Part shown: in pieces, positions 8,643 to 17,195 of the stretch
Layout of the letters: every line of letters starts with the position of its first letter
Position numbering within the stretch: the stretch's first letter is position 1
Assembly (NCBI GenBank): GCA_964577305.1
Contig: CAZNYS010000010.1
Span: forward strand, 1-64,000
DNA length: 64,000 nucleotides
Direction of reading: 5' to 3'
Source: UBA9300 sp964577305
GTDB taxonomy: Bacteria; Bacteroidota; Bacteroidia; Bacteroidales; VadinHA17
Program-made: the position numbers and the translations under genes
Notes under the pieces: model-generated
The model's database searches: none
Told to the model about the DNA's origin: nothing
What the model saw: only the letters and a program-made list of their open reading frames with translations

Positions 8643-8882
8643 TATGATCATATGAAGCTGACACGCTGCGGTTAACTCAGTCCCCGCTTCCGCCTTTGAT
8701 AAATCTTCGGTGAACGCAGCCCTCAAAAAATTGAGGTGGTTCAACAACCTTAAAGACTGCCTGAATTAATACCAGAAGATTCATAATCTTATTTTAAAGA
8801 AAGAAAAACATTAACATATACCGGTATGGGCCATGATTTAAATAATGTTATAAATTTGAATATCACAAAACCATAAACCACC

Positions 8883-9047
8883 ATGAAAATAACTCAAAAA
8901 CAATTAAGGTTAATAAGTGGAATTACAGTGCTCATAGGCGCTCTCATTTCTGTTTTCTTTGAATCCTCTGTAAAGTATGTGGGCATAGGGATTATTATTG
9001 CAGGTATGATACTACTTGCGCCCTGGGTGAAAGATGAAAAGGAGTAA
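8883..9047 (+). CDS. Small two-helix membrane protein (54 aa)
   Basis: A short frame starting ATG at 8883 and ending TAA at 9047 encodes 54 residues: basic N-terminus (MKITQKQLR), a hydrophobic segment (about 11-27), a short polar turn (ESSVK), a second hydrophobic segment (about 32-47) and a charged tail (KDEKE). This helical-hairpin design is typical of small DUF-type inner-membrane proteins. It lies 240 bp after the large secreted protein and 52 bp before the next gene. No family is named. Confidence 0.55.
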   Translation: MKITQKQLRLISGITVLIGALISVFFESSVKYVGIGIIIAGMILLAPWVKDEKE

Positions 9048-9099
9048 TTAAATAATTATCAAATTGAAGAAATAAAGTTAAAATAAATACTTCAAAAGA

Positions 9100-9579
9100 A
9101 TGCCGCATTTAGTTAAAAGAGGAAAATATGTTTTTGGCTGGACAACTATAAACAATGATTTAAGGATAAGGGTACCGGATGAAGCATTTGATGAGTATAA
9201 GTTATATAAAACCAACAAGTTGATATTAATTCCTGGGAGTAAATCATCTGGTGGATTTAGCATAAATTCTCCTGATTCCATTTTTCATTCTGAATTCAGC
9301 AATAGTATTCTAAGTGTACTTGGATACATAAGAGAGATGGATAAGTTTAATTCTAATAAATTAGAGGTTGTAAAGCTTGGAGAAAGATTGATTACCTGGA
9401 CTGATTTAGATATAGATAAATATTTTATTCTTTCAGATACCTTCTTAGACAAAATGGATCTCAATGTTGGACAGAGATTATTGGTTATCAGAGGTAGCGG
9501 TCTTGGTCCGGCACTGATTACAAAAGGGAGTATATTTAACGAAGCTTTAAAACATGAGGATATTATAGAATTTTCTTAG
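9100..9579 (+). CDS. Hypothetical protein, possible tandem AbrB-like fold
   Basis: 159 residues, no signal peptide or membrane segment, so cytosolic. Two stretches look alike: residues about 20-50 (RIRVPDEAFDEY, then LILIPGSKSSGG) and about 107-140 (YFILSDTFLDKM, then LLVIRGSGLGP). Each has the beta-strand, 'P/S-x-x-F' helix, 'L-x-V/I-x-G-S' hairpin pattern of AbrB/SpoVT swapped-hairpin DNA-binding domains. The protein may be a duplicated AbrB-like unit acting as a DNA-binding or antitoxin-like protein, but this is fold inference by eye. No toxin gene is adjacent. The next gene is a membrane protein 75 bp downstream. Confidence 0.6.
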   Translation: MPHLVKRGKYVFGWTTINNDLRIRVPDEAFDEYKLYKTNKLILIPGSKSSGGFSINSPDSIFHSEFSNSILSVLGYIREMDKFNSNKLEVVKLGERLITWTDLDIDKYFILSDTFLDKMDLNVGQRLLVIRGSGLGPALITKGSIFNEALKHEDIIEFS

Positions 9580-9654
9580 TTAACCGCTTTAGTACTTCCC
9601 AATCATAAAAACAGGTTGGATGCAGCTGAAAAATATTACAGCAAAGCATGAAAA

Positions 9655-9957
9655 ATGGAAACAATAAACAGATATGATAATTACCCGGCCAGGGTTGTGA
9701 TACTATCAAACCTTGTTTCATTAGGTATTTATGGACTCGGCTTTATGATAATTTATAGATTAGGATTGGCCTTTTCATTTTTCTACTTAATCTATATTTT
9801 GATTTTCGAGCTCAGACTGATAAGAAATCACTGTACCAATTGTTACTATTGGGGAAAGATATGTGGATTTGGTAAGGGCAGAGTAAGTTCGTGGTTCTTT
9901 GACCTGCAAATACTGCAAACAGAAAGAATCAGGCTGCCCGGCAGATTTGTTATTTAA
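9655..9957 (+). CDS. Small membrane protein with CxxC motif
   Basis: 100-residue protein with two hydrophobic segments (about 14-34 and 38-56) followed by a cysteine cluster HCTNCYYWGKICGFGKG that may bind metal or carry a redox pair. The last ~18 residues (DLQILQTERIRLPGRFVI) look unlike the rest. In the +1 frame the same DNA reads a Cys-rich string (TCKYCKQKESGCPADLLF), so a frameshift that alters the C-terminus is possible but unproven. It is followed after 21 bp by the DUF3795 gene, another small Cys-rich protein, and the two may be co-transcribed. No function can be given. Confidence 0.55.
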   Translation: METINRYDNYPARVVILSNLVSLGIYGLGFMIIYRLGLAFSFFYLIYILIFELRLIRNHCTNCYYWGKICGFGKGRVSSWFFDLQILQTERIRLPGRFVI

Positions 9958-9978
9958 CAAAAAGAAATAAAATATACT

Positions 9979-10266
9979 ATGAAAATTTCAGCATGTGGAT
10001 TAATATGTAATGATTGCCATTTCTTCGGTAAAGAATGTAAAGGCTGTTATAGAATGACAGGTAAACCATTCTGGACGGCAGAAGCAACCGAAAAAGGGAT
10101 TTGCCCTTTATATGATTGTTCAATAAATCAAAAAGGATTCAATAGCTGTGGAGACTGCAGTGATTTACCATGCCGGATATTTATGGATTTAAAAGACCCG
10201 GCAATTTCTGATTCTGAACACCAGGAGTCAATTAAGCAGAGAGTTACAAATCTAAGAAGACAATAA
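9979..10266 (+). CDS. DUF3795-type cysteine-rich protein
   Basis: 95-residue cytosolic protein with ten cysteines in the pattern of DUF3795: an N-terminal ISACGLICNDC block, a CKGCYR pair and a central CPLYDC / CGDCSDLPC cluster. Such proteins are thought to bind zinc or an Fe-S cluster; no enzymatic role is established. Length and start fit the family. It lies between the CxxC membrane protein and the DUF4350-like secreted protein (28 bp), so a short operon of small accessory genes is possible. Confidence 0.75.
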   Translation: MKISACGLICNDCHFFGKECKGCYRMTGKPFWTAEATEKGICPLYDCSINQKGFNSCGDCSDLPCRIFMDLKDPAISDSEHQESIKQRVTNLRRQ

Positions 10267-10294
10267 ACTGACCATCCAAAAATAAATTGATACT

Positions 10295-11218
10295 ATGAAA
10301 AGAATTTTAACCCTGATAATTCTTATAGCGCTTGTGTTATCGGCAGGCCTTACCGCACAGCAGGTTGCTGACATTGATTACAATCCAGTAATTGAAAATC
10401 CGGCATATGCCCCCGGGAATGGTCCAGTCATTTTTATAGATGAGGGTCATTTCAACTTCCATACAAAAGAAGGCAGGTATTTACCTTTTGCCAGGCTGCT
10501 GGAAAAGGACGGATACCGGACAGAGGGTTACAACGGAGTATTTGAGGCAAAAAAGCTAAAGAAAGGTCGCATCCTGGTGATATCCAATGCCCTGAATGAA
10601 GCCGATACCAATATGATAAGGAGGCCGGGATTACCTGCGTTTTCATCCCAGGAGCTAGAGACAGTCAGTCGTTGGGTAAAAAAGGGAGGGTCTCTTTTTC
10701 TTATAGCAGATCATATGCCTGCAGGCGGAGCTGCAAAAGGGCTGGCAGCTGCCTTTGGTTTCGGGTTTACCGATGGTTTTGCCGTTGATACCGCCAACCC
10801 GGGTATGCCGGTGTTCTTCTATCGTTCAACCGGCACACTGGCAGATAATATAATCACCAGCGGACGTAATATGTCAGAATGGGTCGATACCATTGCCTCA
10901 TTCACAGGACAGGCTTTCACTATAGATAATGACGCCTCTCCTATCCTTCGCTTCAACCAAAACTGTGTCCAACTCCTGCCAGACTCAACTGGCATCATTG
11001 ATTCTAATACAAGGATGATAAATGTTGAAAACTGGTCGCAGGCTGCATTTAAGAAGTATGGCAGGGGCAAGATTGTGGTTGCCGGTGAGGCTGCCATGTT
11101 CACAGCCCAGCTTGCAGGACCTCAGCAACTAAAGGCAGGGATGAACTCTTCTTTCGCAGGTGATAATTATAAACTATTGTTGAACATTATTCACTGGCTC
11201 GATGACATCCTGGAATAG
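10295..11218 (+). CDS. Secreted DUF4350/GATase1-like protein
   Basis: 307 residues with a typical Sec signal (hydrophobic residues about 4-18, cleavage after LTAQ-like site near residue 22). The mature part has the features of the class I glutamine-amidotransferase-like fold used by DUF4350 and GldG-like proteins: FIDEGHFNF near the start, a Rossmann-like ILVISNA strand, a WVKKGGSLFLIADHMP strand-turn and a terminal GRGKIVVAGEAAMFT block. The amidotransferase Cys-His-Glu triad is not evident, so it is probably a non-enzymatic or sugar/peptide-binding relative. Periplasmic location is inferred. No partner gene is adjacent. Confidence 0.7.
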   Translation: MKRILTLIILIALVLSAGLTAQQVADIDYNPVIENPAYAPGNGPVIFIDEGHFNFHTKEGRYLPFARLLEKDGYRTEGYNGVFEAKKLKKGRILVISNALNEADTNMIRRPGLPAFSSQELETVSRWVKKGGSLFLIADHMPAGGAAKGLAAAFGFGFTDGFAVDTANPGMPVFFYRSTGTLADNIITSGRNMSEWVDTIASFTGQAFTIDNDASPILRFNQNCVQLLPDSTGIIDSNTRMINVENWSQAAFKKYGRGKIVVAGEAAMFTAQLAGPQQLKAGMNSSFAGDNYKLLLNIIHWLDDILE

Positions 11219-11421
11219 ACTCAGGAAGTACGCTTCAGGAGCAAGACAATAATAAAATTACAGATAACGAAAGTCAGGCGATTAAATGATTTTTCGCCTT
11301 GAACGATTCATACTCTTATATTGTCAATTCTGCAATAAAAAGTAGCAACTCTGCAATTATTATTAAATTATGAAAATTTCATCCACTTACTTTGAGTATT
11401 ATTAATCAAATAATTAAAAAG

Positions 11422-12246
11422 ATGAAAACTTTATCATTCTATCTGATTCCTGTATTTGCCATGTTATTTAACGTGGTACAGGCACAGGAAAAGACCCAGC
11501 TTGATTATCTAGATCAATTACCAGAAGGTTTGGAATTGGATAATTCAATACAGAGAAAGTATATTATGACAACCGACTACTTTGATTATGATCTGAAAGG
11601 TAACTTTCTCAGGAAAAGAAGGCTTACCGGCGAGTATACCTGTGGGCTTGAAGGAGATTCTGCCAGATGGAATAATGTTTATATTTCACAGTTGGATGAT
11701 TTGGAATCTCCATTCCCGAAAGGTATGAAACAGGATTATATGGAAAATTTCAATTACAAGCCTGATGAAAATGTATTAACAGAAGATTTTTTCATGAAGA
11801 TTCCGGAAGCAAACATGTTCATAAAAAACCTTGTATGGGATGTTATGGGATTTGATGTTTTTGCTTACAGTTGCTGGGATTCTCTTAAGTTGAATAAAGA
11901 ATATCATTCACTTGAGTTAAATTCGGAAGTTGAACTGGCAGGCGAAGGAACTTTTGAAAACAAAGATATTATACTGACCTGGATAGGGATTACCGAGAAG
12001 AATAATGAAATGTGTGCAATTATCAAATTTTCAGTAATGAATAATCCCTTAAAGGTGGAAACCGACATTATCACCATGACCGGCCGCAGCCATTACTGGG
12101 GTGAAGTGTATGTGTCTCTTTCTGACAAACAAATAGAATATGCAGCTCTGTCAGAAGATGTTGTTACAGATGTTTCAGTCAGTGGACAAGCAGATAACTT
12201 CCTGGGTTATACGGTAAGATATATTACTCTGTCAAAAATAAATTAA
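11422..12246 (+). CDS. Secreted protein of unknown function upstream of LytS
   Basis: 274 residues from the ATG at 11422, which gives a clean signal peptide (MKTLSFYLIPVFAMLF to VVQAQ, cleavage near residue 22). A TTG at 11392 would add ten residues ahead of the signal and is disfavoured. The mature part has an acidic, aromatic-rich beta-type composition with a C-terminal strand-rich block, and no recognised domain. It ends just before the LytS-type kinase gene (25 bp to the chosen ATG), so it probably belongs to the same operon and could be a sensor partner or a regulated output. This is context inference only. Confidence 0.65.
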   Translation: MKTLSFYLIPVFAMLFNVVQAQEKTQLDYLDQLPEGLELDNSIQRKYIMTTDYFDYDLKGNFLRKRRLTGEYTCGLEGDSARWNNVYISQLDDLESPFPKGMKQDYMENFNYKPDENVLTEDFFMKIPEANMFIKNLVWDVMGFDVFAYSCWDSLKLNKEYHSLELNSEVELAGEGTFENKDIILTWIGITEKNNEMCAIIKFSVMNNPLKVETDIITMTGRSHYWGEVYVSLSDKQIEYAALSEDVVTDVSVSGQADNFLGYTVRYITLSKIN

Positions 12247-12271
12247 ATTGAATCCCTGTAAATTCATGTTA

Positions 12272-13297
12272 ATGAAGAAAAATAAAATAATATTAGCTAT
12301 TGCAGCAGCCCTGCTTTTCACTATCTTTTTTTCATTCATCTTTAAATGGATTCAAACAGGCAATCCTTTCAGGGCAGAAACAATAATGTTTGGTTCAATA
12401 ATTTTCTTGAATATTATCATAACCGGTAGTGTTGGTTACAACATCCTGGGAAGATTCTCACATAAATCAACAATTCAAACCAGAAAGCAGATCATACCTG
12501 CTTTTCTGATTTTTGTCCTTATTGCCCTTATAGTATCACTGTCAACAATAAGCCTGGGTGTGTACCTTTATTACCTGGCAAAGGGCTTGAACACATCCAA
12601 TTTCCTATTGCATTTATTTACAATCGAACTTAGCAGTGCAATAAAGCAATTTGTAGTCTGGATTTTACTGGTTTCCGCTTTCTTCTTTTATACTATCTGG
12701 CGAAAAGCAATTGTACGGGAACAACAATTAAGGGAAGAAAATCTTAAATATAAATACAGGAACCTAAAATCACAGGTAAATCCTCATTTCCTGTTTAACA
12801 GCCTGAATACCCTTTCAGAAATAGTGTATGATAATGCAAAAAAGGCTGATAGTTTTATTCAAAGACTGTCAGGGATTTACAGGTATATTTTAGATAACGA
12901 GGAAACTGATTTAATACCCCTTAAAGAAGAACTTGACTTTGTGGAACAGTATTTCAACCTGCAAAAGGAACGCGACAATGGTAAGATATCATTGAAGATT
13001 GATATTCAAAATAAAGACAGGTATAAAATAATACCTGTATCTTTACAGTTACTGGTTGAGAATGCACTGAAGCACAATGCGATATCAATGGAAAAACCTC
13101 TGGAAATCCGTATTTATAATACTGATGAATATGTAATAGTGTCCAATACCTTACAAAGAAAAAGCATAATTGAAAACTCAACTCAAACAGGACTGTCGAA
13201 CCTGAGGGATAGGGTGAAATTAATTATGGGTAAAGAGATTATTGTTGAAGAAGAAAATAACCGGTTTAATGTTAAACTGCCTGTCGTAAGAGAATAA
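12272..13297 (+). CDS. LytS/YehU-type sensor histidine kinase
   Basis: Membrane sensor kinase of 341 residues. Four hydrophobic segments fill residues about 8-155 with no large extracytoplasmic domain. A helical linker then leads to the His_kinase (PF06580-type) block with the phosphorylatable His in NPHFLFNSLN, followed by a degenerate HATPase_c domain with LVENALKHNA (N-box), and a G-box near the C-terminus (TGLSNLRDRVK). The start is taken at ATG 12272 (MKKNK); TTG 12248 or ATG 12266 are alternatives. The partner LytTR regulator starts 2 bp downstream, so the pair is co-transcribed and probably co-translated. The stimulus is unknown. Confidence 0.9.
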   Translation: MKKNKIILAIAAALLFTIFFSFIFKWIQTGNPFRAETIMFGSIIFLNIIITGSVGYNILGRFSHKSTIQTRKQIIPAFLIFVLIALIVSLSTISLGVYLYYLAKGLNTSNFLLHLFTIELSSAIKQFVVWILLVSAFFFYTIWRKAIVREQQLREENLKYKYRNLKSQVNPHFLFNSLNTLSEIVYDNAKKADSFIQRLSGIYRYILDNEETDLIPLKEELDFVEQYFNLQKERDNGKISLKIDIQNKDRYKIIPVSLQLLVENALKHNAISMEKPLEIRIYNTDEYVIVSNTLQRKSIIENSTQTGLSNLRDRVKLIMGKEIIVEEENNRFNVKLPVVRE

Positions 13298-13299
13298 AG

Positions 13300-14052
13300 A
13301 TGAATGTGTTGATCGTAGAAGATGAACGGCCTGCCGCTCAAAAACTTATCCGTTTACTTGAAGAGACTGATCCAGGTATCGAGATTATTGATGTACTAAA
13401 ATCAGTTGAAGAAACAATAAACTGGTTTCTCAAAAGTCCATCCCCTGACCTGGTTTTTATGGATATTCAGCTGGAAGACGGGATTTGCTTTGAGATATTT
13501 GAAAATTCCGACATAAAAACCCCGGTTATCTTCACCACTGCTTACGATGAATATTCATTAAAAGCCTTCAAAGTTAACAGTGTAGATTATCTTCTAAAAC
13601 CAATCGATCCGGATGAGCTGAAAAATGCACTTGAGAAATTCCGGGTATTTCACGGTCAGAAAACGGATTTCGGGAAACTTGAGTCTCTTATAAACCAGTT
13701 AAAGCCGAAGGCAAAAGAGCGGTTCCTGGTTAAAGTGGGGGAACATTACAGGTCGGTACCGACATCAGCCATAAATTGTTTTTATATAAAAGAACGTTGC
13801 AGTTTTATAAATGTATATAACGGGAAAAACTATGCCATTGATTATTCGCTTGATAAAATAGAGCAACTGGTTGACCCGGGAATATTTTTCAGGATTAACC
13901 GGAATTTCATTATTAATTTTTCCGCTATCCTTGATATTATTGCATATTCATCGAGCAGGTTGAAGATTATTCTTACCAACTGGACGGATAAGGATGAAAT
14001 ACTGGTTAGCAGGGAACGTGTTGCTGAATTTAAAAAATGGATGGACAGATAA
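13300..14052 (+). CDS. LytTR-family response regulator
   Basis: 250-residue cytosolic transcription factor. The receiver domain (about residues 1-120) has the acidic pocket Glu7/Asp8, phospho-acceptor Asp55 (LVFMDIQ), Thr81/82 (IFTTAY) and Lys near 103 (LLKPID). The LytTR DNA-binding domain (about 145-250) has the expected FYIKERCSFINVY and FFRINRNFIIN strands. It follows the LytS-type kinase by 2 bp, so it is its cognate regulator. LytTR proteins bind tandem 9-11-bp half-sites. The downstream GH16-derived gene, starting about 40 bp after the stop, is a candidate local output. Confidence 0.9.
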   Translation: MNVLIVEDERPAAQKLIRLLEETDPGIEIIDVLKSVEETINWFLKSPSPDLVFMDIQLEDGICFEIFENSDIKTPVIFTTAYDEYSLKAFKVNSVDYLLKPIDPDELKNALEKFRVFHGQKTDFGKLESLINQLKPKAKERFLVKVGEHYRSVPTSAINCFYIKERCSFINVYNGKNYAIDYSLDKIEQLVDPGIFFRINRNFIINFSAILDIIAYSSSRLKIILTNWTDKDEILVSRERVAEFKKWMDR

Positions 14053-14092
14053 GTTGATTGTTTTTTATATTTTGAAAGGAAATAACATTAGG

Positions 14093-14740
14093 GTGAGATT
14101 CTTTATTTTTATCGTTCTGAGTTTTATATATATTTCTCCGGCTAGAGGACAGGTGGGTGAATTAATCTGGCAGGATGAATTCAATAATGGTGCATTGGAT
14201 TTATCGAAATGGAGTTATGAAACCGGAACCGGTGTCAATGGTGATTTTGGCACGGGGCAGGATGAAAAGGCCGTTCATGTCATTGACGGCAGGAGAACAG
14301 GTGTTTCCGAGTATTCGAACCACTTCAACCAGTGGTATCCTTTTGAACATAAAATGTTCATAATCTTAAGTGCCGGCGTTGGAGGCAGTGAATATACCTA
14401 TGGTGGTCCGATTGTACCGGAAGCAGAATTCCCATGTTCTGTCTTTATTGACTGGGTAAGGGTATACGAAATCGGAGAGAACAGCCTGGGAATAAACAAT
14501 ATAAATAATACTCCAAAAATCAACATATATCCTAATCCTGCAAATAACCTGCTTAGCCTGCAAATAAATGATAATAAAGAATACAGTGTCAGGATTCTTG
14601 ACCTTTCAGGTAGAAATGTTCTGTCCACCCGAATAAACAGGTCGGGAACAATTGATATATCAGGCATCAAAACCGGGGAATACATAGTACTTATAAGTGA
14701 TGGTAAATTAACTATATCGAAGAAAATAATTAAGAAATAG
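14093..14740 (+). pseudogene. GH16 glycosidase remnant with T9SS tail, core deleted
   Basis: The chosen GTG at 14093 gives a signal peptide (RFFIFIVLSFIYISPARG) and a 215-residue frame. Residues 23-57 (LIWQDEF to GTGQDEK) are the N-terminal strands of a GH16 beta-glucanase, while residues 65-126 (DGRR..., NQWYPFEHKMFIILSAGVGG, IDWVRVYE) are its C-terminal strands. The roughly 110 residues that should lie between, including the catalytic ExDxxE motif, are absent, so it should be inactive. The C-terminus (about 142-215, with IYPNPANN and the terminal KKIIKK) is a type A T9SS sorting domain, still intact. The frame stays open, so it is either a recent in-frame deletion or a retained binding/scaffold protein. 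It shares no overlap with the regulator gene. Confidence 0.75.
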
Positions 14741-14758
14741 TAAAGTATCAATCAGGCA

Positions 14759-17014
14759 TTATTTTCTTTTCCTGAAGAGCCTTTCAAAAAAGGATCTTTC
14801 CTCCTTCTCTCTGATTAATATACTATCCTGCTCCTTATTATCCCTGGATTTTATGCCGAACAACCTGTTAAAGAATCCTCTTATACCCCTCTGCCGGAAG
14901 GGGTCACATTCCAGAAATGAATAAACCTCCTCCGGCAGGTCAAAGGAGGTGAGGTATTTATTACTTAATTCATTGTCTTTTTCAATTTCTTTAATTATTT
15001 GAGCTATAATGGGCATGGCAAGCGAAGAACCTGCACCATTTTCACTGTAGAAGTGGACACCGGGTGTCCTGGCACCAACCCATGTTCCAAGAACCATGTC
15101 AGGGGTATAAGCCACAAACCAGGCATCGGAGTAGTTTTGCGCTGTGCCTGTCTTACCCGCAAGATCCGCTTTTATTCCATACTTACTGCGTATTTTAACA
15201 GATGTACCCTGCTCAATAACCTGCTGTAGAATGGCTGTCATCATCTGGCTTGTCTCCGCAGTGAATATTGTATCAGGCTCATGGTATTCCCTGGTGTAAA
15301 TGTTGTTACCATCGGCATCAGTTATCCTGTTAATCATAAACAACTCATTCATCAGCCCATTATTGGCAAAGGAACTGTATGCCCTGACAATTTCGTAAAG
15401 TGACAAATCCAGGGTACCCAAAGCAGTAGAAGGTGCATCCTCATTAAAAGCAGGAAATTTTAGTTTATCACATGTATTGACCAGGTCTTCCCTGCCAACC
15501 TGAAAGTACAAATCAACTGTCGGAAGATTTATGGAATGGGCCAGGGCATACCATAAAGCAACTGTGCTGTCGGGGGTGGATATAAGATCAACATTTTGAG
15601 GTTCCCAATCCTCATAACCTGGATAATCATTTTCTTCATTTTCCAGGTATTTACAGGGCGGAATACCTTTCTCAAGTGCAGTGGCAAACAGCACAGGTTT
15701 AAATGCCGAGGCAATCTGCCTGTGCGACAGAACCATATCAAATGGAAGTAGCCTGAAATTATTACCTCCGGTCCAGGTAATTACCGCTCCGTTTCCGGGA
15801 TTAATGACAAGCACCGAGGCATTCAACATCTTATAATAATGCCATAAGCTGTCAAACCTGCTGATGTTCTGCACCTGGATACCATTATCCCAATCAAAAA
15901 GCTGAACTTTTCTTTTGACCGTATCGTTATCATATGACCGGGACTGCTGTTTTATTTCTCTGTACCATTGTTTTTTGATACCCCGGTTTTCAAGTTCCCT
16001 GTCGAGTCGATGCTGCATTGCAGACAGGTGTTTATTTGCTGCTTCGGAAGCCAGCTCCTGGACCTGCATATCCAGGGTAGTATATATTCTAAGCCCGTCC
16101 TTTTCAAGATTATAATCCTTACCGTTTGTGTTCTTAACAGAATTCAGCAATTCCTGTGTCCGTTTCTTTACCTGGTGCACAAAATAGCCCGCAGGTGTTT
16201 CTAAATTCAGGTTCTTATAGTCAAGTTCCAGGGGTAACATGCGCAGGCTGTCTGCAACTTCAGCATCCAGGTAATCTGCACTTTCCATCAAAGTCAGGAT
16301 CATGTTCCGGCGTTCAATCGAATTTTCAGGATTGAGCTGGGGGTTAAAATAGGTATTGGCTTTTAACATACCTACCAGTACTGCCGATTCCTCTATCTTC
16401 AATTCACTTACGGGTTTATTGAAATATCTTTGAGATGCAGATTCCACGCCATATAAATTTTCTCCAAACGGTACAGAGTTAAGGTATAGCAGTAAGAGTT
16501 CTTCCTTGGTGTATGCTTCCTCAAGGCGCATAGCAATAATAATTTCCTTAATCTTATTTACTGCCAGGCTCAGGAAGCCGTAATTATTACGTCCGTAAAG
16601 ATTCTTAACCAGTTGTTGTGTAATGGTACTCCCTCCTCCTCCGCTCTCGTCCCCCAGCAATATGGTTTTTAAAAATACCCGGAAATAACTTCTTGTATCA
16701 TATCCTTTGTGAGTATAGAAACGCCTGTCTTCTGTTTCAATCAGCGCTTGTATGAAATGTTCAGGAACTTCATCCCAGGCTATGTTGGTACGGTTCTCTG
16801 CAAAATACTTACCTATCAATACACTATCAGAAGAAAACACAAGCGAAGCTTCTTCGTTGCTTATTTCCGCCAGTGTATCTTTGCCGGGCAGGGAGCCAAA
16901 AACACCTGAAAACACCAAAAAATATAGCAGTCCTGTCAGTAATATTATCAAGACTAGGCCTGCTGTAACAGATGCAAGAATAATTCTCAGAAGTTTACGT
17001 TTTTTGCTTTTCAT
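14759..17014 (-). CDS. PBP1A-type bifunctional peptidoglycan synthase
   Basis: 751 residues. After a short cytoplasmic basic tail and one membrane helix (about residues 10-32), a GT51 transglycosylase domain carries the ETEDRRFYTHKG motif (catalytic Glu) and GGSTITQQLVKNLY. The transpeptidase domain (about 380-690) has S-A-F-K (motif 1), S-I-N (motif 2) and KTGTA (motif 3). A basic C-terminal tail follows. It polymerises glycan strands and cross-links stems in the periplasm. It is transcribed away from the ADP-ribosylglycohydrolase-like gene. Family membership is clear; whether it is the essential PBP1 or an accessory copy cannot be told. Confidence 0.93.
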   Translation of the reverse strand: MKSKKRKLLRIILASVTAGLVLIILLTGLLYFLVFSGVFGSLPGKDTLAEISNEEASLVFSSDSVLIGKYFAENRTNIAWDEVPEHFIQALIETEDRRFYTHKGYDTRSYFRVFLKTILLGDESGGGGSTITQQLVKNLYGRNNYGFLSLAVNKIKEIIIAMRLEEAYTKEELLLLYLNSVPFGENLYGVESASQRYFNKPVSELKIEESAVLVGMLKANTYFNPQLNPENSIERRNMILTLMESADYLDAEVADSLRMLPLELDYKNLNLETPAGYFVHQVKKRTQELLNSVKNTNGKDYNLEKDGLRIYTTLDMQVQELASEAANKHLSAMQHRLDRELENRGIKKQWYREIKQQSRSYDNDTVKRKVQLFDWDNGIQVQNISRFDSLWHYYKMLNASVLVINPGNGAVITWTGGNNFRLLPFDMVLSHRQIASAFKPVLFATALEKGIPPCKYLENEENDYPGYEDWEPQNVDLISTPDSTVALWYALAHSINLPTVDLYFQVGREDLVNTCDKLKFPAFNEDAPSTALGTLDLSLYEIVRAYSSFANNGLMNELFMINRITDADGNNIYTREYHEPDTIFTAETSQMMTAILQQVIEQGTSVKIRSKYGIKADLAGKTGTAQNYSDAWFVAYTPDMVLGTWVGARTPGVHFYSENGAGSSLAMPIIAQIIKEIEKDNELSNKYLTSFDLPEEVYSFLECDPFRQRGIRGFFNRLFGIKSRDNKEQDSILIREKEERSFFERLFRKRK

Positions 17015-17195
17015 ATATTCATCCTGAGAGTCACTGTCAATAAACGGTAAAGTTATACAATAGATTATACCAATTTTGAAATTGCTTTATTAACTTTATG
17101 GAAGTAACCGGGTTTAACCGGTCTTTCAGCCAGCCCGGAATAATCACTGGATTACAGTAAATAATGCTAATGATAAAGAAAAATCTGACTGATAA

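Noticed and set aside
8655..8740. Terminator-like hairpin CCTCAA/TTGAGG (8721-8736) after the 900-aa gene
   Set aside because: Short stem with an A-rich loop and no T-run after it on the plus strand; not supportable as a terminator.
17091..17098. TAACTTTA as promoter of the ADP-ribosylglycohydrolase gene
   Set aside because: One mismatch at the final base of the -7 box and no -33 TTTG at 19-21 bp.
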